Shown one piece after another: positions 4,840-5,298 of a DNA stretch of 5,298 nucleotides. Each line of letters begins with the position of its first letter. Position 1 is the first letter of the stretch. A program made the translations under genes and the position numbers. The notes under the pieces are model-generated. The model made no database searches and had not been told where the DNA came from. It saw nothing but the letters and a program-made list of their open reading frames with translations. The DNA is from Actinomycetota bacterium (GTDB lineage Bacteria; Actinomycetota; Acidimicrobiia; Acidimicrobiales; Aldehydirespiratoraceae): NCBI GenBank assembly GCA_012271125.1, contig JAAXHB010000161.1:1-5298 (forward strand), read 5' to 3'.

Positions 4840-5298
4840 AAGAAGTCATGCTCGGCTTGATCAACCGACAGCGACCATTTGGCCTTGACAGCAACCCAAA
4901 CCGACACATACCAGCACTGCTCAAGCTCAGGCATCCATTCAGCAGGGTCACGAGCACCCTTTGAACGATTTGAGCTGGCAGAAACGGCAACAAGCGAATG
5001 TGGATAATCCAAGTCGTTGGCAAAGGCCTCTCGCCGGTCGCTGTCCCAATTCCTAGCACCAGAATCCCAAGCCTCAGCCAACGGCACCATGTGGTCAACG
5101 TCAAAACCTCTGCCGGAACCTAAGGTGGTGCGTCCGTCATAACGAGAAAACCATTCACCATCTGACAGTGAGCAACGGGAGCCAATGCTGGGAGCAGTCA
5201 CTGCTTCGGCAATGAGCACTTCTCGGCGGGCGTCGCAGCCGTCCCTGTCGGCATCTACCCAGTGCTTGAAAAAGTCACGGTCATAGCCAGCACGAACC
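4809..5298 (-). CDS. HNH nuclease of the DUF1524 / GmrSD C-terminal type, 5' end cut by window edge
   Basis: The minus-strand frame enters at the right edge and ends with TAG at 4811-4809, giving 162 visible residues; the true start lies outside. YDRDFFKHWVDADRDGCDAR at 5-24, EVLIAEAV at 26-33 and GEWFSRYDG at 47-55 are typical of the actinobacterial/phage HNH family with a DUF1524-like core. The catalytic block is FDVDHMVPLAEAWDSGA at 65-81 (Asp68-His69). Its partner is HSLVAVSASSNRSKGARDPA at 100-119, with Asn110 and Lys113 completing a beta-beta-alpha-metal site. All key residues are present, so the enzyme is probably active on DNA. Many relatives carry a signal peptide or lipobox. Four cysteines (21, 42, 128, 160) would allow disulfides outside the cytoplasm, but the N-terminus is not visible. 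It is convergent with the lectin-transpeptidase gene. A start inside the window at GTG 5219 would remove the conserved first motif and is rejected. Confidence 0.88.
   Translation of the reverse strand, partial: VRAGYDRDFFKHWVDADRDGCDARREVLIAEAVTAPSIGSRCSLSDGEWFSRYDGRTTLGSGRGFDVDHMVPLAEAWDSGARNWDSDRREAFANDLDYPHSLVAVSASSNRSKGARDPAEWMPELEQCWYVSVWVAVKAKWSLSVDQAEHDFLSRTLTACVG

Overview
The window reads as part of a moderate-GC actinobacterial chromosome. This is inferred from the MurF and L,D-transpeptidase sequence styles, the use of GTG starts, two promoter-like TANNNT boxes placed exactly 6 bases before a start codon (the leaderless layout common in Actinobacteria), and a secreted-type DUF1524 HNH nuclease. 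No rRNA, tRNA, CRISPR array or transposase is visible.

Left part (1-1432, minus strand): a nearly complete murF, the ligase that adds D-Ala-D-Ala to the UDP-MurNAc-tripeptide. It runs off the left edge close to its natural C-terminus. Unusually, no murE lies directly upstream of it. Instead there is a short unassigned stretch, then a decayed isochorismatase/nicotinamidase-like gene (about 1503-1833, plus strand). That remnant has lost its N-terminus, carries a 15-bp tandem duplication over its active-site cysteine and has a 1-base frameshift. This looks like a rearrangement or insertion boundary.

Middle (1796-3623, plus strand): a two-gene operon resembling an AbiE-type (type IV) toxin-antitoxin module. 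The first gene is an AbiEi-like winged-helix antitoxin/repressor candidate. The second, 25 bases downstream, is an AbiEii-like nucleotidyltransferase with intact GGTSLA, SEDVD and RDLYD motifs.

Right part: a plus-strand gene (3736-4719) for an exported protein joining a bulb-type mannose-binding lectin domain to a C-terminal YkuD L,D-transpeptidase. It has its own promoter-like sequence, whose -10 box sits in the loop of a 7-bp inverted repeat. Convergent to it is the 3' part of a DUF1524/GmrSD-C-type HNH nuclease (5298-4809, minus strand). The two genes share a short intergenic region with a perfect 9-bp hairpin.

Two genes concern peptidoglycan (murF for precursor synthesis, the transpeptidase for 3-3 cross-linking or protein anchoring). 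The TA-like module and pseudogene between them look like accessory DNA. No direct functional link between the TA pair and the lectin-transpeptidase can be shown from sequence alone.
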